Source: DATBGE01 sp036558125 (GTDB lineage Bacteria > Gemmatimonadota > Gemmatimonadetes > Gemmatimonadales > GWC2-71-9). From it: 64,000 nucleotides of DNA. The notes below the pieces were generated by a model. It was not told the DNA's origin and did not search any database. It worked only from the letters and a program-made list of their open reading frames with translations. The DNA is taken from NCBI GenBank assembly GCA_036558125.1, contig DATBGE010000132.1, positions 5,744 to 69,743 on the forward strand. The letters run 5' to 3'. The translations under genes were made by a program, and so were the position numbers. Below are positions 21,816-29,676 of the stretch, piece by piece (the stretch's first letter is position 1; each line of letters begins with the position of its first letter).

Positions 21816-23258
21816 ATGAAGGGCGATTTCAGCCGGGTCACCTTTGACCCCACGAAGCATTTCTGCCAGGTGCTCAAGCAACAGGGCCGGGTCACACTCG
21901 ACGCGGATGACAACGAGCAGAGCGCGATTCTGCTGCATTACATCCGCCGGCTCGCCTGGGATCTGCTGGGGCCTCATGCCGTACCCGCCGGGCACGGATT
22001 CGAGCTGGCGGTCAATGCGAGTGGGCTTCACCTCACCCGGGGCCACTGCTACGTGGACGGCATCCTGGTAGAGAATGACGCGGACGATTGGAGTTACACG
22101 ACCCAGAAGGACTATCCACTGTCGGACAACGACCCGCTCCAGGAACAGATCAAGATCCACCAGGGCTTGACCTTCTGGATCTATCTCGACGTCTGGGAGC
22201 GTTTCGTCACGCCGCTGGACGACGATGACATTCGGGAGAAAGCGTTGGGCGGGCCGGACACCTGCGGTCGGGCCAAGGTAGTCTGGCAGGTGAAGGCATC
22301 GCCATATGACCCTGGAATGCCGGCGATCAAGGACTTCGAACCTTGCGCTACGCCGATGGCGGGGTGGCACGGCCTCAGCGAGGCCCAACTCGCAGCGCGG
22401 GTGGATCCCGGAAAGAAGAGCGAGGATCCCTGTGTGTTGCCTCCGGATTCGAAATATCGCGGCGCCGAGAACCAGCTCTACCGAGTGGAGATTCACGAGG
22501 GGGGACATGGGGATGAGGCGACGTTCAAGTGGTCGCGCGACAACGGCAGTGTGACGGCCGCGTGGACCGATACCAGTGGGAACGATCTCGTCGTTTCTCG
22601 GACCCGGGGGCTCAAGGCCGGCGACTGGGTAGAACTGTCGGACGACACCCGGGAACTCCAGGGAGAACCGGGAGTCCTGGTTAAGCTGGTTAAGGTGGAA
22701 GGCGATTTGCTTTCGGTCGATCCGGCCACGGTGCCGGCGGAGGGCATTGGTTGGAGCGAAAAGCTCAGGACACCGAAGGTACGGCGCTGGGATCAGATTC
22801 AGACCGAGGATGTGATCCTCAGCAACGGTGCGGTCCCCGTCACGGAAACGCCGGCCGGGGCCGATGAGGCGGATGTTGTCTGGATCGATCTGGAGGACGG
22901 CATTCAGGTTCAGTTCCTGGCCGGGGGCGAGTATCGAACCGGCGACTATTGGCTGATCCCCGCTCGGGTGGCTACCGGCGCTATCGAATGGCCTTCGGAG
23001 ATGGACGCCGACAGCAAGGTCGTCCCTACGATGATGCGACCACGGGGCATTGAGCATCACTACGCCCCACTGGGCTTTGTCCAGTGGCAGGGGGAAGACG
23101 TCAACCTCCAGACTTGCCGCTGCGAGATCACGGCATCGGTAGAGTGCGCGCGAGTGGTGAAACAGGCTGAACCGGACATGAGCATGAAGCGGACGGTGAA
23201 AGCCTCCAAGGCCAAGGGCAAGACTCCCTCGACCGGAGGTCGGCGGCACAGAGGGTGA
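21816..23258 (+). CDS. DUF6519 domain eCIS protein
   Basis: Protein of 480 aa preceded by GGAATGGAG. The N-terminus MKGDFSRVTFDPTKHFCQVL, followed by QQGRVTLDADDNEQ, is characteristic of the DUF6519 family that follows tail-I genes in many eCIS loci. Other recognisable parts are LHLTRGHCYVDGILVEND, NQLYRVEIHEGG and FKWSRDNGSVTAAW. The C-terminus is a basic tail (KASKAKGKTPSTGGRRHRG). Probable outer baseplate or fibre-adaptor component; no enzymatic motif seen. Confidence 0.8.
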   Translation: MKGDFSRVTFDPTKHFCQVLKQQGRVTLDADDNEQSAILLHYIRRLAWDLLGPHAVPAGHGFELAVNASGLHLTRGHCYVDGILVENDADDWSYTTQKDYPLSDNDPLQEQIKIHQGLTFWIYLDVWERFVTPLDDDDIREKALGGPDTCGRAKVVWQVKASPYDPGMPAIKDFEPCATPMAGWHGLSEAQLAARVDPGKKSEDPCVLPPDSKYRGAENQLYRVEIHEGGHGDEATFKWSRDNGSVTAAWTDTSGNDLVVSRTRGLKAGDWVELSDDTRELQGEPGVLVKLVKVEGDLLSVDPATVPAEGIGWSEKLRTPKVRRWDQIQTEDVILSNGAVPVTETPAGADEADVVWIDLEDGIQVQFLAGGEYRTGDYWLIPARVATGAIEWPSEMDADSKVVPTMMRPRGIEHHYAPLGFVQWQGEDVNLQTCRCEITASVECARVVKQAEPDMSMKRTVKASKAKGKTPSTGGRRHRG

Positions 23259-23289
23259 GGCGCCCCTTCTCTACAGAATGGAGGTCATC

Positions 23290-24016
23290 ATGTCCCAGCG
23301 ACCCAAAGTCTGCATGGATCGCATCCTGCCGCGGAACTTGATGCGCAACCGGCCAACCACTCGGACTCGCGGCGGTCGAGTGCGTGCCATCAACCCGATC
23401 AATACCGCCTGGGTGAATGGGTCCACCCTTCACGTGCGCTCCATGGGCGGTACGCCAACCGAGCAGGCCACCGCTCGAACCCAGGCGGCCTGGTGGACCC
23501 AGGTAGCCAACCTGAAGATCGAATTCGACAACGCCCCGAACGCGGAAATCCGGGTCTCGTTCGACCCCGGCGACGGCGCCTGGTCCTACATCGGCACCGA
23601 GAACCGCTCGATCCCGCTCAACGAGGCGACCATGAACCTGGGATTCTTGGACGGAGGGACCGCCGGCCACGAGTTCGGTCATGCCATCGGACTGGCTCAC
23701 GAGCACCAGAATCCGGCCGGCGGCATGAGGAGGTGGTAATCCGGGAGGCTGCCAAGTCGCCGGAAGATCTCTACGGATTTACCGCGCAGGCGCCGGGCGA
23801 TACCTCATCGACACCCGGGGTCCCACTGATGTGGTGATGAAACTCTTCGGCCCCAACAGTGAAACTGCGCTCATCGCGGAAGACGATGATTCGGGATATG
23901 CACTGAACGCGCGGATTGTGGCAGATCTGTCCCCGGGTGACTACCTGGTGCAGATACGCCACTACAACAAGGCCAGCGGAATGGGGAACTACTCGGTCAA
24001 GGTGCGTCAGTCGTAG
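23290..24016 (+). pseudogene. Broken M12A/matrixin-like metalloprotease with PPC domain
   Basis: ATG 23290 has GGAGG 5 bases upstream. The first frame (to 23739) encodes a secreted-type zinc protease with HEFGHAIGLAHEHQNP, the extended HExxHxxGxxH signature, then stops after GGMRRW. The expected continuation appears in another frame (EEVVIREAAKSPEDLYGFTA, about 23718-23785) and the C-terminal PPC-like domain in a third frame (RYLIDTRGPTDVVMKLFG, then SPGDYLVQIRHY, to 24016). The roughly 50+ residues that normally hold the Met-turn are missing. At least two frameshifts plus an internal deletion make a full product impossible, unless the assembly is wrong here. It lies at the eCIS locus end and lacks DUF4157. 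Confidence 0.75.
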
Positions 24017-24051
24017 ATCTACGGGAACGGCGTGCGTTGCAGCTTAGGTTC

Positions 24052-24504
24052 CTACAGGCCCAATTCGTAACGCACGAACTCCTCGTCCCGCCTGTACCCC
24101 ACCTTCTCATACAGCGCCTGCGCGGTCCGGTTCTTTGCCGCGGTGACCAGTTCGATGACACAGGCGCCGTTCTCTACCGCGTGCTCCCGAGCCTTCTCCA
24201 TCAGCTGGCGCCCGATCCCATTCCTCCGGTAAAGCGCCGAGACGTAGAGGTCGTTGAGCAGCCACATGGGCCGCGCCTGGGTGGAGCTGAAGAGGGGGAA
24301 GAGTTGGACGAACCCTGCCGCGCGTGGCGGATTGCTCGTGTCGTCGACGGCAACGAAGATCACCGACTCGTTCCGTTGCAGCCGCTCGGTGATGAACTGG
24401 CGAGCCACCTCAGGATTCGGCGGCTGCTGGTAGAACTGGCGATAGAGGTCGAACTGGGGAGCGACGAGGTCTACGTCGGCGAGTGTCGCGCGGCGGATCA
24501 GCAT
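24052..24504 (-). CDS. GNAT family N-acetyltransferase
   Basis: Protein of 150 aa. The start is placed at ATG 24504 (MLIRRATLADVDLVAPQFD), because the frame upstream encodes an Arg/Pro-rich shadow of the next gene. The GNAT core is visible: WLLNDLYVSALYRRNGIGRQ followed by LMEKAREHA (acetyl-CoA pyrophosphate loop R-x-x-G-I-G) and ELVTAAKNRTAQALYEKVGY. Substrate unknown. Convergent with the eCIS operon end. Confidence 0.88.
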   Translation of the reverse strand: MLIRRATLADVDLVAPQFDLYRQFYQQPPNPEVARQFITERLQRNESVIFVAVDDTSNPPRAAGFVQLFPLFSSTQARPMWLLNDLYVSALYRRNGIGRQLMEKAREHAVENGACVIELVTAAKNRTAQALYEKVGYRRDEEFVRYELGL

Positions 24505-24557
24505 GGCGTCCTGCCTTTGGTCAAGGACCGCTCGACTGGCCCGGAAACGTGCGGCAC

Positions 24558-24575
24558 CACGGTAGAGGTACCGTG
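24558..24575. promoter_or_regulatory. Short perfect inverted repeat upstream of the GNAT gene
   Basis: CACGGTA-GAGG-TACCGTG, 7-bp perfect arms with a 4-base loop, in the 97-base gap between the - strand gene ending at 24602 and the GNAT start at 24504. There is no T-run, so it could be an operator or a small RNA hairpin rather than a classic terminator. Confidence 0.35.
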
Positions 24576-24601
24576 TGACAGTATATCTTCGGCCCCCAAG
24601 G

Positions 24602-25258
24602 CTACATCGGCAACCCCTTGGATGCCTTGGCGTCGGCCACCAGCTGCGTGAAGACCGAGTCCGCGGCCAGGCTGGTGCCGGCCTTCCACCGGCCCTGCGG
24701 GTCGTCAATCAAGGGCGTCAGCATCAGAGTGCCGGCCGAATCCGCGCCGAGGAAGATGAGGCCCAGCGCCGGGACCCGGACCACGAAGTAGTCGCTTGGG
24801 GGACGGTGGCTGATCGCCACCAGTTGATCCCGTTGCCGGGTGATGGCGTCCGCCAAGGTAGAACCGCCGTAGGCCACGGGTCTCCAGGCGCCCTTCAGCC
24901 GCTCGACCTCGATCGAAGAGCGAATCGCCGCTCCCGCCTGCACCGGATACATCACCTTGTCTCCTCCGGAGAGCAGCGAGACCGGCTTCCTGGCGCTGGA
25001 ATAGGCCTGAAGCGAGTCGAGCCTTACGAAAAACTCCACCAGCGGCTCGCCCAGCGAAGCCCCTTGAGCCTGCTCGGCATCGGAGAAGCCGAGTGTGGCG
25101 TAGTGCTCCCGCGCGAGTGCGCGCAGGGTATCGAGCCCGGCCATCGCGGCCGGCCGGGATTCTCGCGCCGCCGCGAGGACTGTGTCCTTCCGCTCCTGGC
25201 CACTCACCGGACGCGCCGCCACCGCCACAAGAGCGATCGTTGCCAGCCAGCGAAGCAT
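24602..25258 (-). CDS. Exported protein of unknown function
   Basis: Protein of 218 aa with a Sec signal peptide (MLRWLATIALVAVAARPVSG, cleavage near residue 20). The rest is soluble and mixed alpha/beta: LREHYATLGFSDAEQ-like helices, a VPALGLIFLGADSAGTLMLT strand pair and a C-terminal helix. No family recognised. It lies 15 bases downstream of the cysteine-peptidase lipoprotein gene on the same strand, so the two are probably co-transcribed. Confidence 0.65.
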   Translation of the reverse strand: MLRWLATIALVAVAARPVSGQERKDTVLAAARESRPAAMAGLDTLRALAREHYATLGFSDAEQAQGASLGEPLVEFFVRLDSLQAYSSARKPVSLLSGGDKVMYPVQAGAAIRSSIEVERLKGAWRPVAYGGSTLADAITRQRDQLVAISHRPPSDYFVVRVPALGLIFLGADSAGTLMLTPLIDDPQGRWKAGTSLAADSVFTQLVADAKASKGLPM

Positions 25259-25273
25259 GGTGGCCTCCTCTCG

Positions 25274-25855
25274 TCAATTCTTGGTGACGTCGTAGAAGTC
25301 ATCCCAGTGGGTGTGGTCAGTTCCGCTCACGTAGTCATCATACGTCGTGAGATATTGTGCTCCCACATTCGGCGCCCAGGGATTGTTGACCGCGACGTAA
25401 TGGGTCCCATTCAGCGTGGCGTATCCCGTCACCACCATCATGTGTCCGCCTCCTCCGGTCCAGTGCCAGGCGAAGGCGAAGGGCTTCTTGGCGCAGTAGA
25501 TCTGCGACTTGACCTGGGCCCAGGTGAGAGGCGTGTCGCTAGTGCGCTTGAACGAGAAGCCGTACTTGTCGAACTCGGGCCAGCCGCCCTGGATGCAGGC
25601 GTTCGGCACCGGGCTGTTGAGGCAATCGGTGCGGCCGAATTCCTTGTTGGCCTCGTCTCCCTGCTGCACCTGGGTGCCGAGGAATTCCATGATCATCTCC
25701 CCGCTCGCAGCCCAGCACCACATGCTGGTCTCCTGGGGGCGCAGGGCGACGGTCTGCGATCCGATGTTATCGGGGGGATTACAGCAGCCGTCGAGAAGCA
25801 TGATCACGGAGACCAGCGCGCAGAGGCCCAGCCTGCGCCGTGGCTTGTCGTCCAT
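25274..25855 (-). CDS. Papain-like (C39/C70-type) cysteine peptidase lipoprotein
   Basis: Protein of 193 aa. The lipobox LLDGC places lipidated Cys at residue 24. Directly after come VALRPQETSMWCWAASGEM with the likely nucleophile Cys47, a GGGGHMMVVTGY block with the catalytic His, and VAVNNPWAPN, whose Asn may orient the His. This Cys-His-Asn order matches the papain-like C70/C39_2 peptidases (staphopain/AvrRpt2-like), often secreted. Being a lipoprotein, it probably faces the periplasm or surface. Substrate unknown. Confidence 0.75.
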   Translation of the reverse strand: MDDKPRRRLGLCALVSVIMLLDGCCNPPDNIGSQTVALRPQETSMWCWAASGEMIMEFLGTQVQQGDEANKEFGRTDCLNSPVPNACIQGGWPEFDKYGFSFKRTSDTPLTWAQVKSQIYCAKKPFAFAWHWTGGGGHMMVVTGYATLNGTHYVAVNNPWAPNVGAQYLTTYDDYVSGTDHTHWDDFYDVTKN

Positions 25856-25932
25856 GGAGCCCTCCTTTCAGACTCGGACTCAAACACGGGGCGTACCAAA
25901 GCAGAGCAGCCGCCTGGGAGGCGGCGAAAACA

Positions 25933-25973
25933 ATCGCGCGGCAGTCGGGATGATTCCCAACCTACCGCGCGAT
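25933..25973 (-). terminator. Hairpin terminator downstream of the VIT-family gene
   Basis: ATCGCGCGG (25933-25941) pairs with CCGCGCGAT (25965-25973), and inside the loop GGGA pairs with TCCC. Read on the - strand, the stem is followed by TTGTTTTCG, a modest T-rich tail; read on the + strand, by ACTTTTC. It lies between the end of the VIT-family gene and the start of the cysteine-peptidase gene, both on the - strand. Confidence 0.5.
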
Positions 25974-26053
25974 ACTTTTCCGAAACAGTCTGTAGGGAGG
26001 CCTAAAATCGGCCTACATCCAAGGGTCTAGAACCCCTCGACACTCTTTCCCCG

Positions 26054-26743
26054 CTACTGGCTTGCTCCAAACAGCGCCCCAGCCGCCGCGGTGGCACCCA
26101 TGGCGAGCGCTCCCCAGAAGGTAACTCGTGCTGCACCTTTCACGACTGACGCTCCCCCGATCCGTGCCGCCAACCCGCCCAGCAGGGCCAGCAGCAGAAG
26201 CGAAGCGCCCACGATCACCGGTACCAGCCGAACAGGCGGAGCGAGTGCGACGATCGCGAGTGGTAGTGCTGCACCTACGGCGAAGCTTGCGGCCGAGGCG
26301 AGAGCAGCCTGCAACGGCCGGGCTGCGGTGATGTCGGAGAGGCCCAGCTCGTCGCGAGCGTGCGCGGCGAGCGCATCCTTCGCCATAAGCTGGTCCGCGA
26401 CCTGCGCGGCGAGTGCTGGATCCAGTCCGCGCGCCACGTAAATCCCGGTCAGCTCGGCTTTCTCGCCGGGCTCATCAGTGGCCAGCTCGCGACGCTCCCG
26501 GTCCAGGTCAGCCCGTTCCGTGTCGGCCTGCGAGCTGACGGAGACGTATTCCCCCGCCGCCATCGACATGGCACCGGCCAGGAGCCCGGCCACCGCGGCG
26601 ACCAGAATCGCTGAGGGCGTCGCGGCCGCCGCGGCCACTCCGACGATAAGGCTGGCGGTGGAGATCAGACCGTCATTCGCGCCAAGCACAGCGGCGCGAA
26701 GCCAACCGATGCGCTCGGTGCGGTGCGATTCGCTATGGCGCAT
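26054..26743 (-). CDS. VIT1/CCC1 family (iron/manganese) transporter
   Basis: Protein of 229 aa with the family signature: WLRAAVLGANDGLISTASLI in TM1, then AGLLAGAMSMAAGEYVSVSS, and a cytoplasmic loop (about 75-135) rich in Glu and Asp. C-terminal helices AASFAVGAALPLAIVAL, LVPVIVGASLLLLALLGGLA and VTFWGALAMGATAAAGALFG follow. VIT/CCC1 proteins export divalent iron or manganese from the cytosol and so limit metal toxicity. A perfect dyad lies 13-31 bases upstream of the start. Confidence 0.9.
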   Translation of the reverse strand: MRHSESHRTERIGWLRAAVLGANDGLISTASLIVGVAAAAATPSAILVAAVAGLLAGAMSMAAGEYVSVSSQADTERADLDRERRELATDEPGEKAELTGIYVARGLDPALAAQVADQLMAKDALAAHARDELGLSDITAARPLQAALASAASFAVGAALPLAIVALAPPVRLVPVIVGASLLLLALLGGLAARIGGASVVKGAARVTFWGALAMGATAAAGALFGASQ

Positions 26744-26755
26744 GGGACCCCTGAT

Positions 26756-26774
26756 TCAACTGCGAGTCAGTTGA
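26756..26774. promoter_or_regulatory. Dyad upstream of the VIT transporter start
   Basis: TCAACTG-CGAGT-CAGTTGA, perfect 7-bp arms centred about 22 bases upstream of the transporter ATG (26743, - strand). The position is typical for a repressor operator or a 5' UTR hairpin. No known metal-regulator consensus was recognised. Confidence 0.4.
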
Positions 26775-26921
26775 GATGCGGTGGGCTACGGAAGGGAACC
26801 GACGCCTCAGACCTCGGTGTCCTGGAAGCGAGCGCGGTGGTGACGACGCTCGGACGGCAGACTGCGCCGGAACCCGGAAGCACCGAATGAAGGCCCAGCT
26901 GGAACGGAGTTGTGCCGCTGG

Positions 26922-27116
26922 TTAAAACTCTCGACGCTTCATGGCCTTGAAAAACTCTTTAGTCTCTTCCTGGGCCGGATCGTGGTCGTCCGTCTTCTCC
27001 GACGGCCGGCGGGTAGCGTCCAGGGTGGCATCGTAGGTCGGCCGTTTCTTGGCCTTCGGGGCCGAAGCCTTGGCCATGTTCTTCTTGATCAGCGCTTCGA
27101 GCTCCTTGTCCTTCAC
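26922..27116 (-). CDS. Small charged protein of unknown function
   Basis: Protein of 64 aa. GTG 27116 is chosen because GGAGGAAA lies 5-6 bases upstream; the frame stays open further upstream but that part is repeat-derived. Sequence features: VKDKELEALIKKNMAKAS at the N-terminus, then a Lys/Asp-rich, probably disordered segment (DATRRPSEKTDDHDP) and a C-terminal helix KEFFKAMKRREF. No family known to me. The upstream region contains the nonamer array. Confidence 0.5.
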   Translation of the reverse strand: MKDKELEALIKKNMAKASAPKAKKRPTYDATLDATRRPSEKTDDHDPAQEETKEFFKAMKRREF

Positions 27117-27190
27117 GGCTTTCCTCCGCAGGGGTCCGATAGAGGAAGATATTGGGGTGGTACGGGGTCGGGGGAGGGGGCGGGGTGGCG

Positions 27191-27235
27191 AGGCGGTCGA
27201 GGCGGACAGGGCGGACAAGGCGGACAAGGCGGTCA
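27191..27235. repeat. Nonamer tandem array (GGCGGACA-type)
   Basis: Five back-to-back 9-mers: AGGCGGTCG, AGGCGGACA, GGGCGGACA, AGGCGGACA, AGGCGGTCA, with degenerate continuation to about 27256. It lies in the non-coding gap 27117-27483 upstream of the small - strand gene. The same nonamer family recurs on the other strand at 61432-61467. Part of a 368-base gap that also holds a REP-like half element and an IS110 remnant; no other gene is seen there. Confidence 0.8.
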
Positions 27236-27246
27236 GGACGAGGTGG

Positions 27247-27435
27247 TCAGGACGGCGGGAACGGAGCCGAAGGAAACACCTCATCCCGAGCGAAGCGAGC
27301 AACTGTCCGGGTTTTCTGGGTGGTGATGCTCCAGGCATACTGCCAAGGGCGCTGATCGCGCAGGATGGCGTTGAGGAGCACGAGGAGTTGGCGAGCCACG
27401 GCGGTCAGCGCCAGCTTGGGCGCCATATAGAGCCC
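27247..27435 (-). pseudogene. IS110-family transposase C-terminal remnant
   Basis: Translated on the - strand, this stretch reads KLALTAVARQLLVLLNAILR, then DQRPWQYAWSITTQKTRTVA. LAL-T-A-VAR-LLV-LNA-LRD is the typical end of IS110-family DEDD transposases. Only about 45 recognisable codons remain, with no catalytic domain and no start, so this is an insertion-sequence scar. It runs directly into the DUF885 gene downstream end (27484) with unrelated sequence between. It is too short and in the wrong frame to appear as an ordinary gene. Confidence 0.7.
27279..27299. repeat. REP-like half palindrome
   Basis: The 21 bases CCTCATCCCGAG plus CGAAGCGAG match, with one difference, one half and loop of the complete palindrome at 34583-34611 (reverse strand). 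Sequences of this CTCATCC-GAGCGAAGCGAG type are widespread extragenic palindromes in several soil phyla (general knowledge). Here the closing GGATGAGG arm is absent, apparently lost where the IS110 fragment begins. Confidence 0.6.
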
Positions 27436-27483
27436 GTGCGGATGGCGGGCCGGCCCCCCCAGCAGTGCCGCTGCCCTTAAGCC

Positions 27484-29250
27484 TCACCTGGTCCTCTCCC
27501 TCGCTATCCACGCTACTATCTCCCTCTCCAGCGTCTCGAGCGGCAGCGGCCCATTGTCGAGCACCGCATTGTGGAAGCGGCGGATGTCGAACTTCGGCCC
27601 CAGTTCCTCCTCGGCCCTGGCCCGCAGTTCCTTGATCTTGAGCTCTCCCATCTTGTATGCCAGCGCCTGAGCCGGCCAGGCGATGTAGCGATCGATTTCG
27701 ACCGTCACGTCCTGCTCCGACTTGGCCGTGTTGTCCATCATGTACTTGATCGCCTGCTCTCGGCTCCAACCCTTGGCGTGGATTCCCGTGTCCACGACGA
27801 GGCGGCAGGCGCGCCACATCTCATAGGTCAGCTGGCCGAACTTTGAATATGGATCCTTATAGAATCCCAGCTCGCTCCCCAGGCTCTCGGCGTAGAGCGC
27901 CCAGCCTTCGACATACGCGGTGTAGTCTCCGTTGCGACGGAAGTCGGGCAGTGAGGTGAGTTCCTGCGCCCTCGACAACTGGAGGTGATGACCCGGAACC
28001 GCCTCGTGGAGTGTCAGAGCCTCCAACTCGTAGAGCGGGCGCGCATCGAGCCGGTAGGTGTTGACCAGCATGTATCCCGCGCGCGAACCATCCGCCGCTC
28101 CCGGGTAGTAACGTGCCGTAGTCTGGGACGGAGCCTCGAAGTCCGGGAAAGGGCGCACTCCGTAAGGCGCGCGGGGCAATTCGGCAAAGAGGCGGGGCAG
28201 CTCGGGATCGATCCGTTTCGCGAGGTCGCGATAGCGTCGCACCAGACCATCGGCCGACGTTTCATAGAACTGAGGGTCGGTGCGGAGAAACTTGAGCCAG
28301 TCGGCGAAGGAACCCTTGAAGCCACTCGCGGTGATGACCGAATCCATCACCTTCCGGATTCGCGCAACTTCGCTGAGGCCGAGTTGGTGGATCTGTTCCG
28401 CGGTGAGGTCGGTGGTGGTCTCGCGTTTGATGGCAAAGCGGTAGTAGGCAGCACCGTCCGGAACCGACGAGATGGCAGGCGACGAGCGACCCGCCGGCAG
28501 GTAACTGTCGGTGACGAACTCGCGGAACCGGGCCAGGACCGGTTGCACCCCATCCTTGATTGCCGCGGTCGCAGCCGCCCGCAGCGCGGCCTGATCCTCG
28601 CTGCTGATCGTCGCGGGCATGGTCTTGAAGGGGATGTAGTACGGGCTCTGCTCGACCGTATCCACCAGCTGTCCAGTGATCTGGGCCGGTACGCCTCGCA
28701 GCGGAACCGCAGGCTGGGTCCAGCCCTCCGCCATACCGCGGCGCAACAAGTCCATGACCTGAGCCATGTAAGTCGGATACGCCGCCAGGCGGGCCAGGTA
28801 GTTGTCGTATTCCTTCTTATTGGTGAAGGGCATCACTTCGGCGAGCTGATTCAGCATGAGGTGTGGACCATCGAGCTGGTCCAGCGCCAGGAGCTCGTTG
28901 GGGAATTGCTGCCCTTCGACCGCTATCTCCTTTTCCCGCTTGAACAGATCGTAGGACAAGGCATCCTGTTTGGAGAGACCGGCGCGGGGAAGCCCGCCCA
29001 GTCGCGCCAGCATGTCCCGGTCGTGAGCCTTGCGCCGTTCTATTGCGGCTGGCGAGAGGTCGGTGAGTTTCGTGTCGTAGCGATGGTCGCCCTGCCAGGT
29101 CGCGGTCTCGGGATGCTCGCTGTGGCGGAACTCCCAGTCTGAAGCGAAGAGTCGCTTGAGCGCATTGGCGTTTGTCTGCTGGCCCTGGGCGTCGCTGGAG
29201 CCGATCGCCACGATTCCTCCCACGATCGCCGTGAGAATCGCGCGTTTCAT
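27484..29250 (-). CDS. DUF885 family exported metal-dependent hydrolase
   Basis: Protein of 588 aa. The start is set at ATG 29250, which gives a signal peptide (MKRAILTAIVGGIVAIGSSD) and a 4-base overlap with the upstream membrane-protein gene. The DUF885 signature is HEAVPGHHLQ (H415, E416, H421-422), with a downstream EGWALYAESLGSELG that supplies further acidic ligands. DUF885 proteins are predicted periplasmic zinc carboxypeptidase/aminopeptidase-like enzymes common in Gemmatimonadota and Acidobacteriota. Substrate unknown. Confidence 0.88.
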   Translation of the reverse strand: MKRAILTAIVGGIVAIGSSDAQGQQTNANALKRLFASDWEFRHSEHPETATWQGDHRYDTKLTDLSPAAIERRKAHDRDMLARLGGLPRAGLSKQDALSYDLFKREKEIAVEGQQFPNELLALDQLDGPHLMLNQLAEVMPFTNKKEYDNYLARLAAYPTYMAQVMDLLRRGMAEGWTQPAVPLRGVPAQITGQLVDTVEQSPYYIPFKTMPATISSEDQAALRAAATAAIKDGVQPVLARFREFVTDSYLPAGRSSPAISSVPDGAAYYRFAIKRETTTDLTAEQIHQLGLSEVARIRKVMDSVITASGFKGSFADWLKFLRTDPQFYETSADGLVRRYRDLAKRIDPELPRLFAELPRAPYGVRPFPDFEAPSQTTARYYPGAADGSRAGYMLVNTYRLDARPLYELEALTLHEAVPGHHLQLSRAQELTSLPDFRRNGDYTAYVEGWALYAESLGSELGFYKDPYSKFGQLTYEMWRACRLVVDTGIHAKGWSREQAIKYMMDNTAKSEQDVTVEIDRYIAWPAQALAYKMGELKIKELRARAEEELGPKFDIRRFHNAVLDNGPLPLETLEREIVAWIARERTR

Positions 29251-29633
29251 GGTCCCTGTTCTTGAATTGGGAGGTTGTAACTCTGGCGCCAATCGTGGAA
29301 GGCAAACGGCAGCCCGATGGCGAGTCCCAGAGTCCAGATCGTCCACACGGCGTAGCACGCGGTGCGCTCGTGAGACAACAGCCACTGGATGAGTGGGAGC
29401 CCGGTATTTCCCGTTCTCAGCTGGGCCAGGAGAAATACCCTCAGGAGCAGCGGGACCAGCATGTAGACGAAGAGCAGGAAACCGAGGAGCAGAACCAGGG
29501 CGAGGCCAATTCGAAGCGGAGTCCAGCGAATCTCGGTTTCTCCCCGGTAGATGACGTTACCCACCACCGCGGCGCCAAGCATGGCGACGCCGCCGATCCC
29601 GCAGGCGATGGCGAACGGGCGGATCGAGGTCAT
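29247..29633 (-). CDS. Small integral membrane protein
   Basis: Protein of 128 aa starting at ATG 29633, with three probable transmembrane helices: FAIACGIGGVAMLGAAVVGN, LRIGLALVLLLGFLLFVYML with LVPLLLRVFLLA, and YAVWTIWTLGLAIGLPFAF. The stop overlaps the DUF885 start (ATGA), so the two are translationally coupled. No family recognised. Confidence 0.7.
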   Translation of the reverse strand: MTSIRPFAIACGIGGVAMLGAAVVGNVIYRGETEIRWTPLRIGLALVLLLGFLLFVYMLVPLLLRVFLLAQLRTGNTGLPLIQWLLSHERTACYAVWTIWTLGLAIGLPFAFHDWRQSYNLPIQEQGP

Positions 29634-29676
29634 AAGCTGGTGATGCAAGGTGATACCCGGCGTGCAGTGGTGCCCG

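Noticed and set aside
24012..24023. Terminator at the end of the eCIS operon (CGTAGATCTACG)
   Set aside because: A 12-base perfect palindrome without loop or T-run over the stop codon; too weak to call a terminator.
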